NCBI GenBank assembly: GCA_028150825.1
Contig: JAOGIM010000008.1
Location: forward strand, 1 to 64,000
Source of the DNA: Paracoccaceae bacterium
Lineage (GTDB): Bacteria; Pseudomonadota; Alphaproteobacteria; Rhodobacterales; Rhodobacteraceae
DNA length: 64,000 bases
Direction of reading: 5' to 3'
Part shown: positions 21,702 to 30,715 of the stretch, in pieces
How positions within the stretch are numbered: the first letter of the stretch is position 1
How the letters are laid out: each line of letters starts with the position of its first letter
Translations under genes and position numbers: made by a program
The notes under the pieces: model-generated
The model's input: the letters and a program-made list of their open reading frames with translations, nothing else
What the model was told of the DNA's origin: nothing
Databases searched by the model: none

Positions 21702-22786
21702 AGAAGGTGGCCAGATTTTTTTGCTTTGGTGTCCATATATGCCTCGTTATGTTCGTTTCGATCAGTAATTAGTGGCACCCGATTAGATACAGTAATATGG
21801 TTACGCTCCATCATCAGAATCTTGGCAGGGTTGTTTGTCATCAGTTGGATCTTACTTATACCGAGGTCTTTTAGGATCGAAGAAGCCAGCCGGAAGTCGC
21901 GCTCATCATCTTCAAATCCAAGCCGATGGTTGGCTTCAACTGTATCAAACCCTTCATTTTGGAGCGAATAAGCGCGCATTTTATTTGCAAGCCCAATGCC
22001 GCGGCCCTCTTGATTTAGATACAAGAGTATACCAGATCCAGATTGGCCCATTTGTGTCAGCGCAGATTGCAGTTGAACGCCGCAATCACATTTCAAACTA
22101 CCCAGGACATCCCCTGTGAAACATGCCGAATGGATTCTGACCAAAACAGGTTCGGACGGAGATGGGTTTCCAATTTTCATGGCATAATGTTCTTCTGCCC
22201 CAGTTTTGGGGCGAAAAATATGTAATTTGCCCATTTCTGCTGCCGCAATGGGGAGGTTGGCAGAAACGATGTCTGTCAATACGACTGCTTCTGAAAGCAA
22301 AGGTGCAGTTTCTTCTATGTCGAGCACTGTCAATTTATTGTTTTGGATCAATGTCTCGGTATCTTTGACGTAGGCGATAACGGCTGCAGGCAACAACTGT
22401 GCAGATTTCACAAGGCTAAGTGCCAAGCGTTCAATTCTGACTTCGCCCTCGCGTTTGTATTGAAACGGGCCTTTGAGTGGGTTTTTTAGGTCATCTGATG
22501 GGTTTGCAACGGATTTGATCCAATCAAGCTCTGCTTCACTCGACAAGTTGAGCCGTACCAAATCTTTATCATAAGCTCCAATTTTGAGGGTCAAAGCGCG
22601 CTTTGCCGTGAGTACCAAAAGAATATCATCAGATATGTTATGCAATTCCTTTAATCTTTGATCTAACAAGGTTTCTGCTGGAATCAATAGCGCATCCTGC
22701 TTTGCTCTAAGAACAACGGGTACGCCCATCCGTAAATCAGTGCGTGCGCGTGAAATCTGTTCTCTTATGTCAGGACCAAATGGCAC
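21698..22786 (-). CDS. ribA: GTP cyclohydrolase II with a divergent N-terminal domain
   Basis: It converts GTP to the first riboflavin precursor. The 362-residue protein has a C-terminal GTP cyclohydrolase II domain (about 165-350) with the zinc-binding cysteines in CFTGDVLGSLKCDCG, LNQEGRGIGLANK and LMTNNPAKI. The first 160 residues resemble the size of a RibB-like domain but lack recognisable DHBP-synthase motifs, as in other Rhodobacteraceae enzymes. It is divergent from the response regulator gene and coupled to the L,D-transpeptidase gene downstream. Confidence 0.9.
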   Translation of the reverse strand: MPFGPDIREQISRARTDLRMGVPVVLRAKQDALLIPAETLLDQRLKELHNISDDILLVLTAKRALTLKIGAYDKDLVRLNLSSEAELDWIKSVANPSDDLKNPLKGPFQYKREGEVRIERLALSLVKSAQLLPAAVIAYVKDTETLIQNNKLTVLDIEETAPLLSEAVVLTDIVSANLPIAAAEMGKLHIFRPKTGAEEHYAMKIGNPSPSEPVLVRIHSACFTGDVLGSLKCDCGVQLQSALTQMGQSGSGILLYLNQEGRGIGLANKMRAYSLQNEGFDTVEANHRLGFEDDERDFRLASSILKDLGISKIQLMTNNPAKILMMERNHITVSNRVPLITDRNEHNEAYMDTKAKKSGHLL

Positions 22787-22980
22787 TGGCTGTTTCCCAC
22801 ATTGTTGGATTGTCCAATTTTCTTGTGGGCCAAACCTGCAGGAGGGTCAATATTTCATTTCCAGGTGGGTTTGTTACAAAACTGGTACTTTTCAACAAGT
22901 CTGTGTTAGATTTAAGGAGCAACACTTGCAAAATAACACATAAATTCACATGTTTTGTTAACGCTAATCAGGAAAGTATC

Positions 22981-23667
22981 ATGGCGCAAACGAAAAGTAT
23001 ACTGCTTGTTGGTGACGAAGAAGATCTCCGCGGTGCACTTGCCGAGCAGTTTTTGATTACAAAGGAATTTCAAGTTCTTGAGGCCGGATCGGGCAAAGAG
23101 ACCCTTGAGTTTGTCCGTGAAGACCTTTTTGACATCATAATTCTGGACGTTGGTCTGCCAGATATTGATGGATCTGAACTTTGCAAATTAATACGTAAAC
23201 AAGGTGTGAAATGCCCAATTATTATGTTGACTGGGCACGATGCGGATTCTGGTGCTATTTTAGGTCTGGCTGTTAGTGCAAACGACCATGTAAGAAAACC
23301 TTTTAAATTCAAAACGCTACTAGCGAATACACGCTCTCAGTTAAGACATTTTGAACAGTCAGAGGATGCAACCTTTACGCTTGGACCATACACTTTTATG
23401 CCTGCGGCAAAAATGCTGATCAATAGTAAAGAACAAAAAATTAGGTTAACAGAAAAGGAAGCCAACATCTTGAAATTTCTGCTGCGAGCGGATAGTACCG
23501 TAGTGCGTCGCGATGTTTTGTTGCATGAGGTGTGGGGATATAATGCAGGTGTTACAACCCATACCTTAGAGACCCACATATATCGTTTGAGGCGGAAAAT
23601 CGAACCAGATTCCGAAAAAGTATCCTTGTTGGTCACAGAGGGTGGCGGTTATAAAGTTGTTGCTTAA
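22981..23667 (+). CDS. OmpR-family response regulator
   Basis: The reading frame is open upstream, but the ATG at 22981, with AGGAAAG just before it, starts the conserved protein. The 228 residues comprise a receiver domain (about 5-120) with the phosphoacceptor Asp56 in IIILDVGLPD, Thr in MLTGHDAD and Lys in VRKPF, then a winged-helix domain with RLTEKEANILKFL, VWGYNAGVTTHTLETHIYRLRRK and GGGYKVV. No histidine kinase gene adjoins it. The regulon is unknown; orthologues are widespread in Rhodobacteraceae. It is divergent from ribA. Confidence 0.92.
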   Translation: MAQTKSILLVGDEEDLRGALAEQFLITKEFQVLEAGSGKETLEFVREDLFDIIILDVGLPDIDGSELCKLIRKQGVKCPIIMLTGHDADSGAILGLAVSANDHVRKPFKFKTLLANTRSQLRHFEQSEDATFTLGPYTFMPAAKMLINSKEQKIRLTEKEANILKFLLRADSTVVRRDVLLHEVWGYNAGVTTHTLETHIYRLRRKIEPDSEKVSLLVTEGGGYKVVA

Positions 23668-24139
23668 TTTGAACCCTAACTAAAGGCTGTATCGGAATAT
23701 TTTTAATATTATTCATTGGTCAAATGGATTTACTGCGTAAATCTGGGCAAAGGTAAGTAACCTATCTGTTGGACTAGTCCGGACTTATCAGGTCGCTTTT
23801 GCACTATTTAAAAATTTTGTAATAATTTTTGTCGTATTGCTGCAATAAAGAAAGCACTAAAGCTGAAGCTTTTTAACCTGCTTTGAGCGAACGCCAAGTT
23901 ATTGAGAATCTTTCTCCAGATCCTTGCTCGAATACAATGTCGCATCACCCTTGAAGGCTTCATGTGAGCGTTAATCACATAGGTGTCGTGTGGATAATAT
24001 CGACGATATCGAAGATATTATTTTCAGAATAATATGGGGTTTCACTTAAGAGTTAGTTCTTATAATAAGTATTAACGCTGCACGCTATTAGGGAAATATG
24101 CTAGGGCGGAGGAAAAGTCTTAGCATAAGGAAGTAAGGA
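23668..24139. other. Intergenic region upstream of xthA
   Basis: About 470 bases with no credible ORF or recognised RNA. It contains a perfect 8-bp A/T inverted repeat, ATATTATT at 24015-24022 and AATAATAT at 24028-24035. That could be an operator or a weak structure. Confidence 0.5.
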
Positions 24140-24928
24140 TTGTCTTTCACGATTGCCACTTGGAATATAAACTCAGTCAGACTGCGCGCGCCTTTGGTAG
24201 CAAAGCTTCTCCAAGAAGAGGGACCAGATGTTTTATGTCTGCAAGAGTGTAAATCCCCTGTAGATAAAATCCCTCTAAGTGATTTTGCATCCTGCGGGTA
24301 CGAACACATGGTTGCCCGAGGTGAAAAGGGTTATAATGGCGTTGCTGTTTTATCGCGATTGCCTCTGCAAGAGGTGGGGTCGGAAGATTTTGCAGCACTT
24401 GGGCACGCCAGACATATAGCCGCCAGATTGGAAAATGGCGTCGTCATTCATAATTTCTATGTTCCTGCTGGAGGGGATATTGCAGATTCTGATGTTAACC
24501 AAAAGTTTTGTCAGAAAATGGATTATCTTAGGGATATGCAAGCCTATTTCCAAAGGGAAGTTCCACAAAAATCAATTTTAGTCGGAGATCTTAATATTGC
24601 TCCAAGAGAAGACGATGTATGGGATCACAAAAAATTGTTGAAAGTTGTCAGCCATACTGCTGTGGAAGTTGACGCGTTAGCCAAAGTTCAAAAGGCAGGC
24701 AATTGGGTTGATATCACACGCCAAGATGTGACTGAGGGTAAATTATATTCGTGGTGGTCCTATCGTGCAAAGAACTGGGATGATGCTGATAAAGGCCGTA
24801 GATTGGATCACATATGGGCAACTGCCGACATTGCAGCAACGGGACACAGCTCGCATATTGTCCGCAATGCGCGTGGTTGGGATAAACCGAGTGATCACGC
24901 TCCAGTTTTTGCAACTTTTGACCTTTGA
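24140..24928 (+). CDS. xthA: Exodeoxyribonuclease III (AP endonuclease)
   Basis: It cleaves abasic sites and trims 3' ends in base excision repair. The 262 residues contain the family landmarks ATWNINSVR at the N terminus, CLQECK with the metal-binding Glu, VGDLNIAPREDDVWD, WSYRAKNWDDADKGRRLDHI and the catalytic SDHAPV at the end. The start is a TTG at 24140 with AGGAAG six bases upstream. Length is normal. Confidence 0.95.
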   Translation: MSFTIATWNINSVRLRAPLVAKLLQEEGPDVLCLQECKSPVDKIPLSDFASCGYEHMVARGEKGYNGVAVLSRLPLQEVGSEDFAALGHARHIAARLENGVVIHNFYVPAGGDIADSDVNQKFCQKMDYLRDMQAYFQREVPQKSILVGDLNIAPREDDVWDHKKLLKVVSHTAVEVDALAKVQKAGNWVDITRQDVTEGKLYSWWSYRAKNWDDADKGRRLDHIWATADIAATGHSSHIVRNARGWDKPSDHAPVFATFDL

Positions 24929-24984
24929 TTCTTCTGAAAAAAGCACCATATAACTAATTAAGCTAGATATGATAAGGTCATACA

Positions 24985-25899
24985 ATGTTGGAATTGGGTC
25001 AAACGGACAGCAAGACACAGGATCATTTGATATCGGATGTCGACGAAGCAAGTTTTATGGCGGAGGTGATCGAAGCAAGCAATTTGATACCAGTCATTGT
25101 TGATTTTTGGGCACCTTGGTGTGGTCCATGCAAGACATTGGGTCCGCAATTAGAAGCGGCCGTGACTGGCGCTAAGGGCGCAGTCAAGATGGCTAAAGTA
25201 AATGTTGATGAAAACCAAGGAATTGCTGGTCAGTTGCGCGTTCAATCCATTCCAATGGTCTATGCATTTTGGAAAGGTAAGCCGATTGATGGCTTTCAAG
25301 GCGCAGTACCTGCATCTGAAGTTGCTGAATTTGTTCAACGAGTCGTCCAAACGTCAGGTGGTGAGGTTGATAGTGGGCTAGACGACGCAGTTGCAGCCGC
25401 CGAGGAATTTCTGGTGGATGGGGCAGCTGATGACGCGGCGCAGACATTCGCGGCAATCCTTGAAGAGAATCCAAATCACGCTGGCGCTTACAGTGGATTG
25501 GTACGCTCTCATATTGCGCTGGAAGACTTTGAACAAGCTGAGGCAGTGCTGAATGGGGCACCAGTGGAAATTGCACAGACCCCTGAATTGGAAAGTGCTT
25601 TTGCGCAGCTTGAGCTGGCTAAACAAGCCGAGGATGCAGGCCCCTTGGAAGATATACGCGGCAAGCTAGAAGCAGCGCCCGATGATTACCAGACCAGGCT
25701 GGATTTTGCTCAGGCGCTCTATGGTGCCGGCAATGCACAAGAAGCAGTGGATGAATTGCTTGAAATTTTTCGCCGTGACAAAGATTGGAATAATGGGGCG
25801 GCCAAAGCCCAATTATTCACTATTTTTGAAGCCTTAAAGCCAAATGATCCGGTCGTATTAAAAGGGCGTCGTGAACTAAGCTCTTTGATATTTGCCTGA
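24985..25899 (+). CDS. Thioredoxin-TPR fusion, CnoX/YbbN-like
   Basis: The 304-residue protein has an N-terminal thioredoxin domain (about 20-125) with the intact active site WAPWCGPCK (Cys46, Cys49) and the cis-proline SIPMVYAF. A tetratricopeptide-like helical region (about 135-300) with FAAILEENPNHAGAYSGL follows. This is the architecture of the chaperedoxin YbbN/CnoX, which protects proteins from oxidation and hands them to chaperones. Unlike E. coli CnoX, the active site keeps both cysteines. It lies just upstream of a LON-domain gene, a common pairing in this group. Confidence 0.9.
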   Translation: MLELGQTDSKTQDHLISDVDEASFMAEVIEASNLIPVIVDFWAPWCGPCKTLGPQLEAAVTGAKGAVKMAKVNVDENQGIAGQLRVQSIPMVYAFWKGKPIDGFQGAVPASEVAEFVQRVVQTSGGEVDSGLDDAVAAAEEFLVDGAADDAAQTFAAILEENPNHAGAYSGLVRSHIALEDFEQAEAVLNGAPVEIAQTPELESAFAQLELAKQAEDAGPLEDIRGKLEAAPDDYQTRLDFAQALYGAGNAQEAVDELLEIFRRDKDWNNGAAKAQLFTIFEALKPNDPVVLKGRRELSSLIFA

Positions 25900-25925
25900 A
25901 GCCATCGTAGTGCTAAGTTAAAAGT

Positions 25926-26564
25926 ATGAAAATAGATATTGACCTTCCCGAAGCCATTCCAGTGTTCCCACTACCTGGCGCATTACTACTTCCGCGGTCT
26001 CGATTGCCTTTGCATGTTTTTGAACCCCGATATCTCGCTATGATAGAAGATGTTCTTAAAACACCTGATCGTTTGATTGGCATGATCCAGACAAGTGAGC
26101 AAAACGGGGAGGAGCGTATGCAGTCGATTGGCTGTGCAGGTCGTCTAACGCAGTTTTCTGAGACAGAAGACGGTCGGTACATGCTGACTTTGAGCGGAAT
26201 AAGCAGATATCGCATCAGAAACGAGGTGACCGGTTTTACGCCGTATCGACGCTTTGAAGTAAACTGGAGCGGGTTTGAAAAGGATAAATCTGTTTGTGAA
26301 AAGGATCCAAATTTCGATCGTAAGAATTTTTTTAATCTTTTGTCTCGGTACTTTCAGTCTCGTGGTCTGTCCACGGATTGGGAGACGCTCAAAGATGCAG
26401 ATGACGAGTTACTGATAAATTCTTTGTCCATGCTTCTAGATTTTGAAACTGAAGATAAACAAGCCTTGCTTGAAGCTCCATCGCTCGTTACGCGGCGCGA
26501 AACAATCGTTACTTTGATCGAATACGGAATGCGCGGCGGGGATGGCGAGGATATAATACAATGA
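25926..26564 (+). CDS. LON substrate-binding-domain protein
   Basis: The 212-residue protein is an isolated LON N-terminal (PUA-like) domain with the landmarks [25 protein letters not shown] at its start, IGMIQTSE and [14 protein letters not shown]. It lacks the ATPase and protease parts of Lon. Such proteins are conserved in alphaproteobacteria without a settled function. The stop overlaps the Trm112 start by four bases, so the two are translationally coupled, downstream of the thioredoxin gene. Confidence 0.9.
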   Translation: MKIDIDLPEAIPVFPLPGALLLPRSRLPLHVFEPRYLAMIEDVLKTPDRLIGMIQTSEQNGEERMQSIGCAGRLTQFSETEDGRYMLTLSGISRYRIRNEVTGFTPYRRFEVNWSGFEKDKSVCEKDPNFDRKNFFNLLSRYFQSRGLSTDWETLKDADDELLINSLSMLLDFETEDKQALLEAPSLVTRRETIVTLIEYGMRGGDGEDIIQ

Positions 26565-26767
26565 CACAGTCTGAAAATGGATTTGACCGTAAAATGTTAG
26601 AGGCGCTTATTTGTCCACAAACACATTCCACCTTGAAATTTAATCAAGAGAGCCAAGAACTAGTCAGTTCAAAGGCTGGAGTAGCATATCCGATAAGGGA
26701 CGGAATACCGGTGATGCTGATAGATGAAGCGCGTCAAATGTCAGATGAAGAATTTTTATCGCATTAA
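26561..26767 (+). CDS. Trm112/YcaR-family protein
   Basis: The 68-residue protein shows the family core [17 protein letters not shown] and [17 protein letters not shown]. In eukaryotes and archaea Trm112 activates methyltransferases; in bacteria the role is poorly defined. Only one cysteine of the zinc-ribbon pattern is retained, which is common in alphaproteobacterial members. It overlaps the LON-domain gene by four bases and the convergent hydroxylase gene by 12. Confidence 0.88.
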   Translation: MTQSENGFDRKMLEALICPQTHSTLKFNQESQELVSSKAGVAYPIRDGIPVMLIDEARQMSDEEFLSH

Positions 26768-27970
26768 ATCAGGTAGGTTGCCGCGCACACCTGCAGCTTC
26801 TCGTATGAATGTTCTTTTGATACTTGGAAGCAGATTTACTACACCCATACCAATTGTGCGTAGGTTGCGTAAAATAGAATTATCGTTTGAAAATAATCGG
26901 TTAAGCGCATCCACCGTCAGTGTGAGCGCCGTTGCGTCAAAACGGCGCCATTCTTGATAGCGGGCTAATACGGCTTGTGATCCAAAATCTTCACCGCGGT
27001 CCTTCGCCTCTTGGCAAAGTTGCGCAAGTGCTGCAATATCGCGCATTCCAGCATTCAGGCCCTGCCCGGCAATCGGATGCATTCCATGTGCAGCATCGCC
27101 AATAACAGCGATGCGCTCTGCGATGAAACTATTTGCAATACTCATATCGAGGGGATAAAAAAAACGCTCACCTACAAGTTTGATTTCACCCAAAAAATCA
27201 CCAAAGCGGGGCCGTAGTACATCCAAATATGCACCTTTGTTCATTGCCATGATAGAGCGTGCATTTTCGGCCGTCTCTGTCCATACGATTGAACAGCGAT
27301 TATCCTTTAGTGGCAAAATCGCAAGTGGGCCGGGGGGCATGAAATGTTGATAGGCAAACCCATTGTGAGAATATTCGTGTTCTAAGGCGCACACCAGCGC
27401 AGATTGAGAATAATTCCAACCAGTATAAGTCACGCCCGCTCTTTTTGCGGAGGGACTGTTGCGTCCATCTGCACATATGACAAGCCTCGCATGAACCTGA
27501 CCGCCATCATCTAGGGTAACCATAGAAGTGGTCGTTTGAGTCGTTTGATTATCTACACGCCGGCCACCTAGATACGTGATATTTTTAGTATCAAGTAAGC
27601 GCCGTTGGATCGTTGAACGAAGATGTCTGTCCTCGATCATATGCCCCATCGGACCTTCGTCTAAGCCATATTTGTCAAAATGCAAAAAGAATGGTGAAGG
27701 CTGTTCTCCAACGGCCCCGTCTGTTACTTTTATATCATGTATCGGTTGCGCACCTGTCTCAAGGTCGCCCCATAGCCCAAGAGCCTTAAGCATGCGCCCA
27801 GATGACATAGCCATGGCATACGATCGGCCGTCAAAATCGGGATCTTTCCGCTTCTTCGCGCCAGTTGCGTCTATGATGCTAACGGAAAACCCGTTGTTGG
27901 CAGCTGCCATGGCCATCAAAGATCCGGTTAATCCGCCACCAATAATCGCAATATCTGTTGTACTCTTCAT
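26756..27970 (-). CDS. UbiH/UbiF-type FAD-dependent hydroxylase
   Basis: Likely a ubiquinone-biosynthesis ring hydroxylase. From the ATG at 27970 the protein has about 404 residues, starting with the FAD dinucleotide motif [15 protein letters not shown]. An in-frame ATG at 28006 would add 12 residues, and neither start has a clear ribosome site. Further motifs are [13 protein letters not shown] and the flavin-binding [18 protein letters not shown], which define the UbiH/UbiF/Coq6 family. Which ring carbon it hydroxylates cannot be told from sequence alone. It is divergent from the amidase gene. Confidence 0.9.
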   Translation of the reverse strand: MKSTTDIAIIGGGLTGSLMAMAAANNGFSVSIIDATGAKKRKDPDFDGRSYAMAMSSGRMLKALGLWGDLETGAQPIHDIKVTDGAVGEQPSPFFLHFDKYGLDEGPMGHMIEDRHLRSTIQRRLLDTKNITYLGGRRVDNQTTQTTTSMVTLDDGGQVHARLVICADGRNSPSAKRAGVTYTGWNYSQSALVCALEHEYSHNGFAYQHFMPPGPLAILPLKDNRCSIVWTETAENARSIMAMNKGAYLDVLRPRFGDFLGEIKLVGERFFYPLDMSIANSFIAERIAVIGDAAHGMHPIAGQGLNAGMRDIAALAQLCQEAKDRGEDFGSQAVLARYQEWRRFDATALTLTVDALNRLFSNDNSILRNLRTIGMGVVNLLPSIKRTFIREAAGVRGNLPDLMR

Positions 27971-28055
27971 AATGTTTAATATGGTATCTTTGACCGACTT
28001 GTCCATGCGCGCAGATGCCGCGAACCGTGCGAAAATATAAAATGAGGCTCAGCCA

Positions 28056-29384
28056 ATGCAAAATATTCTTAAAATGTCAGCTGCGGACCTAGGCCGGTCA
28101 ATTGCTGAGGCTCGGCATGATCCTATCGAGATTACACGGGCCTATCTTGATTCTGCACAAAACCACTCTGAAATGGGCCGCATATTTACCATGTTGACTA
28201 CAGAGCGGGCAATGTTAGAGGCTGGTGCTGCGTCGCTTCGGGCTAAATCAAGTCAGCGACTTTCTCCATTGGACGGCGTCCCGATCAGTTGGAAAGATCT
28301 CTTTGATACCTGCGGCCATAAGACAGAGGCAGGTAGCGCTTTGCTTTCTGGAAGACTTCCTCAAACTGATGCGAGATGCTTAAAAAATGCGACGGCTCTT
28401 GGGCTGGTTTGCTTGGGAAAAACACATATGTCAGAACTGGCATTTTCTGGCTTGGGGCTTAATCCTGTTACTGAAACACCGCCTTGTGTAAACGATTCGG
28501 GAGCAGTTCCTGGGGGGTCTTCATCTGGAGCCGCCGCCTCGGTTGCCTTTGGTTTGGCGGCTGGAGCGATTGGTTCTGATACGGGTGGATCTGTTCGTAT
28601 TCCAGCAGCATGGAATGATTTGGTCGGCTTGAAGACAACATCTGGAAAAATTTCGCTCCAAGGGGTGGTACCGCTTTGTGAGAAATTTGATACGGTTGGG
28701 CCGCTTGCTAAAACAGTTGAGGATTGTGCTCTTTTGTTCTCTGCATTGTGTGGTGAGACGTCGATTGATCTAAAAGAATCGTCAGTTAAGGGAACTCGGC
28801 TGGCAATTTTGCGTGCAGAGGCCATTAATGAGGTGCGCGATGCGCCTGCCAAGGCTTTTGATCAATCAGTCAAAGCGCTCCGAAACGCTGGTGCACATGT
28901 CGACGAGATCACGCTTGAATGTGTCTCTGAAGCAATGGGTCTAACAGGAGTATTATTTAATTCAGAAGCTTATGGAACTTGGAAAGAAGTCATTGAAAAG
29001 AACCCGGATGTTATGTTCGACAAAATCTTGGCCCGCTTTCGTGGAGGTGCCAGTATCCAAGCCTCGGATTATGTCGCCGCATGGCAGAGCTTGGAAAAGC
29101 TGAGGCAAGCGTATCAATCGGCAACTCTGGGATACGACGCCATCTTATGCCCGACATCGCCTATTACGCCGCCAAACGCAGCACGTCTTATGACGGATGA
29201 AAACTATTATGTGACTGAAAACCTTCTGTCTTTGCGCAACACTCGGGTTGGAAACCTTTTGGGCTTATGTGCCATAACATTGCCGACAGGGGTGCCAAGT
29301 TGCGGTTTAATGATGTTCGCTGGGCCCAATAAGGAAAAGTGGCTTTTGCGGCTTGCCTCGGCCGTGGAGCGAGTATTAGGCTGA
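28056..29384 (+). CDS. Amidase-signature family hydrolase
   Basis: The 442-residue protein carries the Ser-cisSer-Lys triad: Lys in PISWKDLFDT, the cis serine in PGGSSSGAAASVA and the nucleophile Ser in GSDTGGSVRIPAAW. These show an active amidase-signature enzyme. It is related to GatA, but no gatB or gatC adjoins it, so it is more likely a general amide hydrolase. The substrate is unknown. GAGG nine bases before the ATG at 28056 supports this start. It opens a plus-strand series with an aminotransferase and ftsK. Confidence 0.9.
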   Translation: MQNILKMSAADLGRSIAEARHDPIEITRAYLDSAQNHSEMGRIFTMLTTERAMLEAGAASLRAKSSQRLSPLDGVPISWKDLFDTCGHKTEAGSALLSGRLPQTDARCLKNATALGLVCLGKTHMSELAFSGLGLNPVTETPPCVNDSGAVPGGSSSGAAASVAFGLAAGAIGSDTGGSVRIPAAWNDLVGLKTTSGKISLQGVVPLCEKFDTVGPLAKTVEDCALLFSALCGETSIDLKESSVKGTRLAILRAEAINEVRDAPAKAFDQSVKALRNAGAHVDEITLECVSEAMGLTGVLFNSEAYGTWKEVIEKNPDVMFDKILARFRGGASIQASDYVAAWQSLEKLRQAYQSATLGYDAILCPTSPITPPNAARLMTDENYYVTENLLSLRNTRVGNLLGLCAITLPTGVPSCGLMMFAGPNKEKWLLRLASAVERVLG

Positions 29385-29526
29385 AAAAAACGCAACTTTT
29401 ATAATAAATTGAATTATCGTGGTTACAATAGCTAACTTTTTACGTGTTTTTGTAGACGTGACGGCCAAGCTAAGTTAAACTACTTGAAACGGGGCGATAT
29501 GATCCCGGTAATTGAGGCTAAAAAGA

Positions 29527-30705
29527 ATGTTTCCTGAGCGGTTTTCGAACCTTCCAGCTTATCCATTCTCACGACTGCGCATCCTGCTTGATGCGCATGC
29601 GCCAGGAGATACTGCAGCACCTATGGCAATAGGAGAGCCCACGCATGCCTTTCCGCAATGGATATTGCAAATCATTCAAGATCATTCAGTAGGCTTTAAT
29701 TCTTATCCTCCAAATGACGGTACACCAGAGTTCCGAAGTGCCATCACGGCTTGGATCGCGCAGCGTTATGGTGTGCCAATTGATCCTAACAAAAATGTCA
29801 TAGCCTTGAACGGTACGCGCGAGGGGCTCTATAATGCTGCGATGGCACTTTGTCCCCAGACCAAAGCCGGCAAAAAGCCAGTTATTTTGACACCTAATCC
29901 GTTTTACCAAGTCTATATGTTTGCCGCCTTGTCCGTAGGGGCACAACCAGAATTTGTTCCAGCCACCAAAGAGACTGGATTTTTGCCAGATTATGCTGGT
30001 TTGGAGCTGGAAATCTTGGATCGGGCGTCTTTGGCCTATATTTGCTCGCCAGCCAACCCGCAGGGAGCTGTCGCGGATCGGAGCTATTGGCAAGATTTAA
30101 TTCGTCTTGCGGAAAAACATGATTTTCGCATTCTGGCCGACGAGTGTTACAGCGAGATTTATCGCACGGCCCCGCCTGTGGGTGCTTTGCAAGTTGCGCA
30201 TGAAATGGGTGCAGATCCGGACCGTGTTATGATTTTCCATTCCTTGTCCAAACGTTCTAATCTTCCCGGGTTGCGCTCCGGTTTTGCCGCATCAGGGGAA
30301 AAAGTGATTTCACTCATGAAAACAATGCGCGCCTATTCGGGTGCGCCTTTGCCATTGCCGCTGCAAAAAGCGGCTGAGGCGGTTTGGTTGGACGAAAAAC
30401 ATGTCCAAGAAAATCGAAGGCTTTATGTTGAGAAATTTGCGTTAGCGGATGATATCTTTAGCGATATTGCTGAATACACTTCGCCTGAGGGAGGTTTTTT
30501 TCTTTGGCTTGCCTGTCAGAATGGTGAAGAAGCCGCGCTGGAGTTATGGAAAGAAGATGGCATCCGTGTCTTGCCGGGCCGTTATTTGTCCCAAGATGTT
30601 AACAATCAAAATCCAGGTGATGGATATATCAGGGTCGCCTTGGTTGCTCCCAAAGACCAGATTGAAATTGGGCTGCGCAAATTGCGCAACCGCCTTTATA
30701 GATAA
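29527..30705 (+). CDS. PLP-dependent aminotransferase, class I/II
   Basis: A TTG at 29512 is also in frame, but the ATG at 29527 has GAGG eight bases upstream and gives the usual [18 protein letters not shown] start. The 392 residues include the substrate-region [18 protein letters not shown] with the PLP-binding Asp and the PLP lysine in [15 protein letters not shown]. The specificity is uncertain: aspartate, aromatic or succinyl-diaminopimelate aminotransferase are all possible, the last suggested only by similarity to DapC-type enzymes. It stops 10 bases before ftsK. Confidence 0.9.
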   Translation: MFPERFSNLPAYPFSRLRILLDAHAPGDTAAPMAIGEPTHAFPQWILQIIQDHSVGFNSYPPNDGTPEFRSAITAWIAQRYGVPIDPNKNVIALNGTREGLYNAAMALCPQTKAGKKPVILTPNPFYQVYMFAALSVGAQPEFVPATKETGFLPDYAGLELEILDRASLAYICSPANPQGAVADRSYWQDLIRLAEKHDFRILADECYSEIYRTAPPVGALQVAHEMGADPDRVMIFHSLSKRSNLPGLRSGFAASGEKVISLMKTMRAYSGAPLPLPLQKAAEAVWLDEKHVQENRRLYVEKFALADDIFSDIAEYTSPEGGFFLWLACQNGEEAALELWKEDGIRVLPGRYLSQDVNNQNPGDGYIRVALVAPKDQIEIGLRKLRNRLYR

Positions 30706-30715
30706 AGAGGTAATA

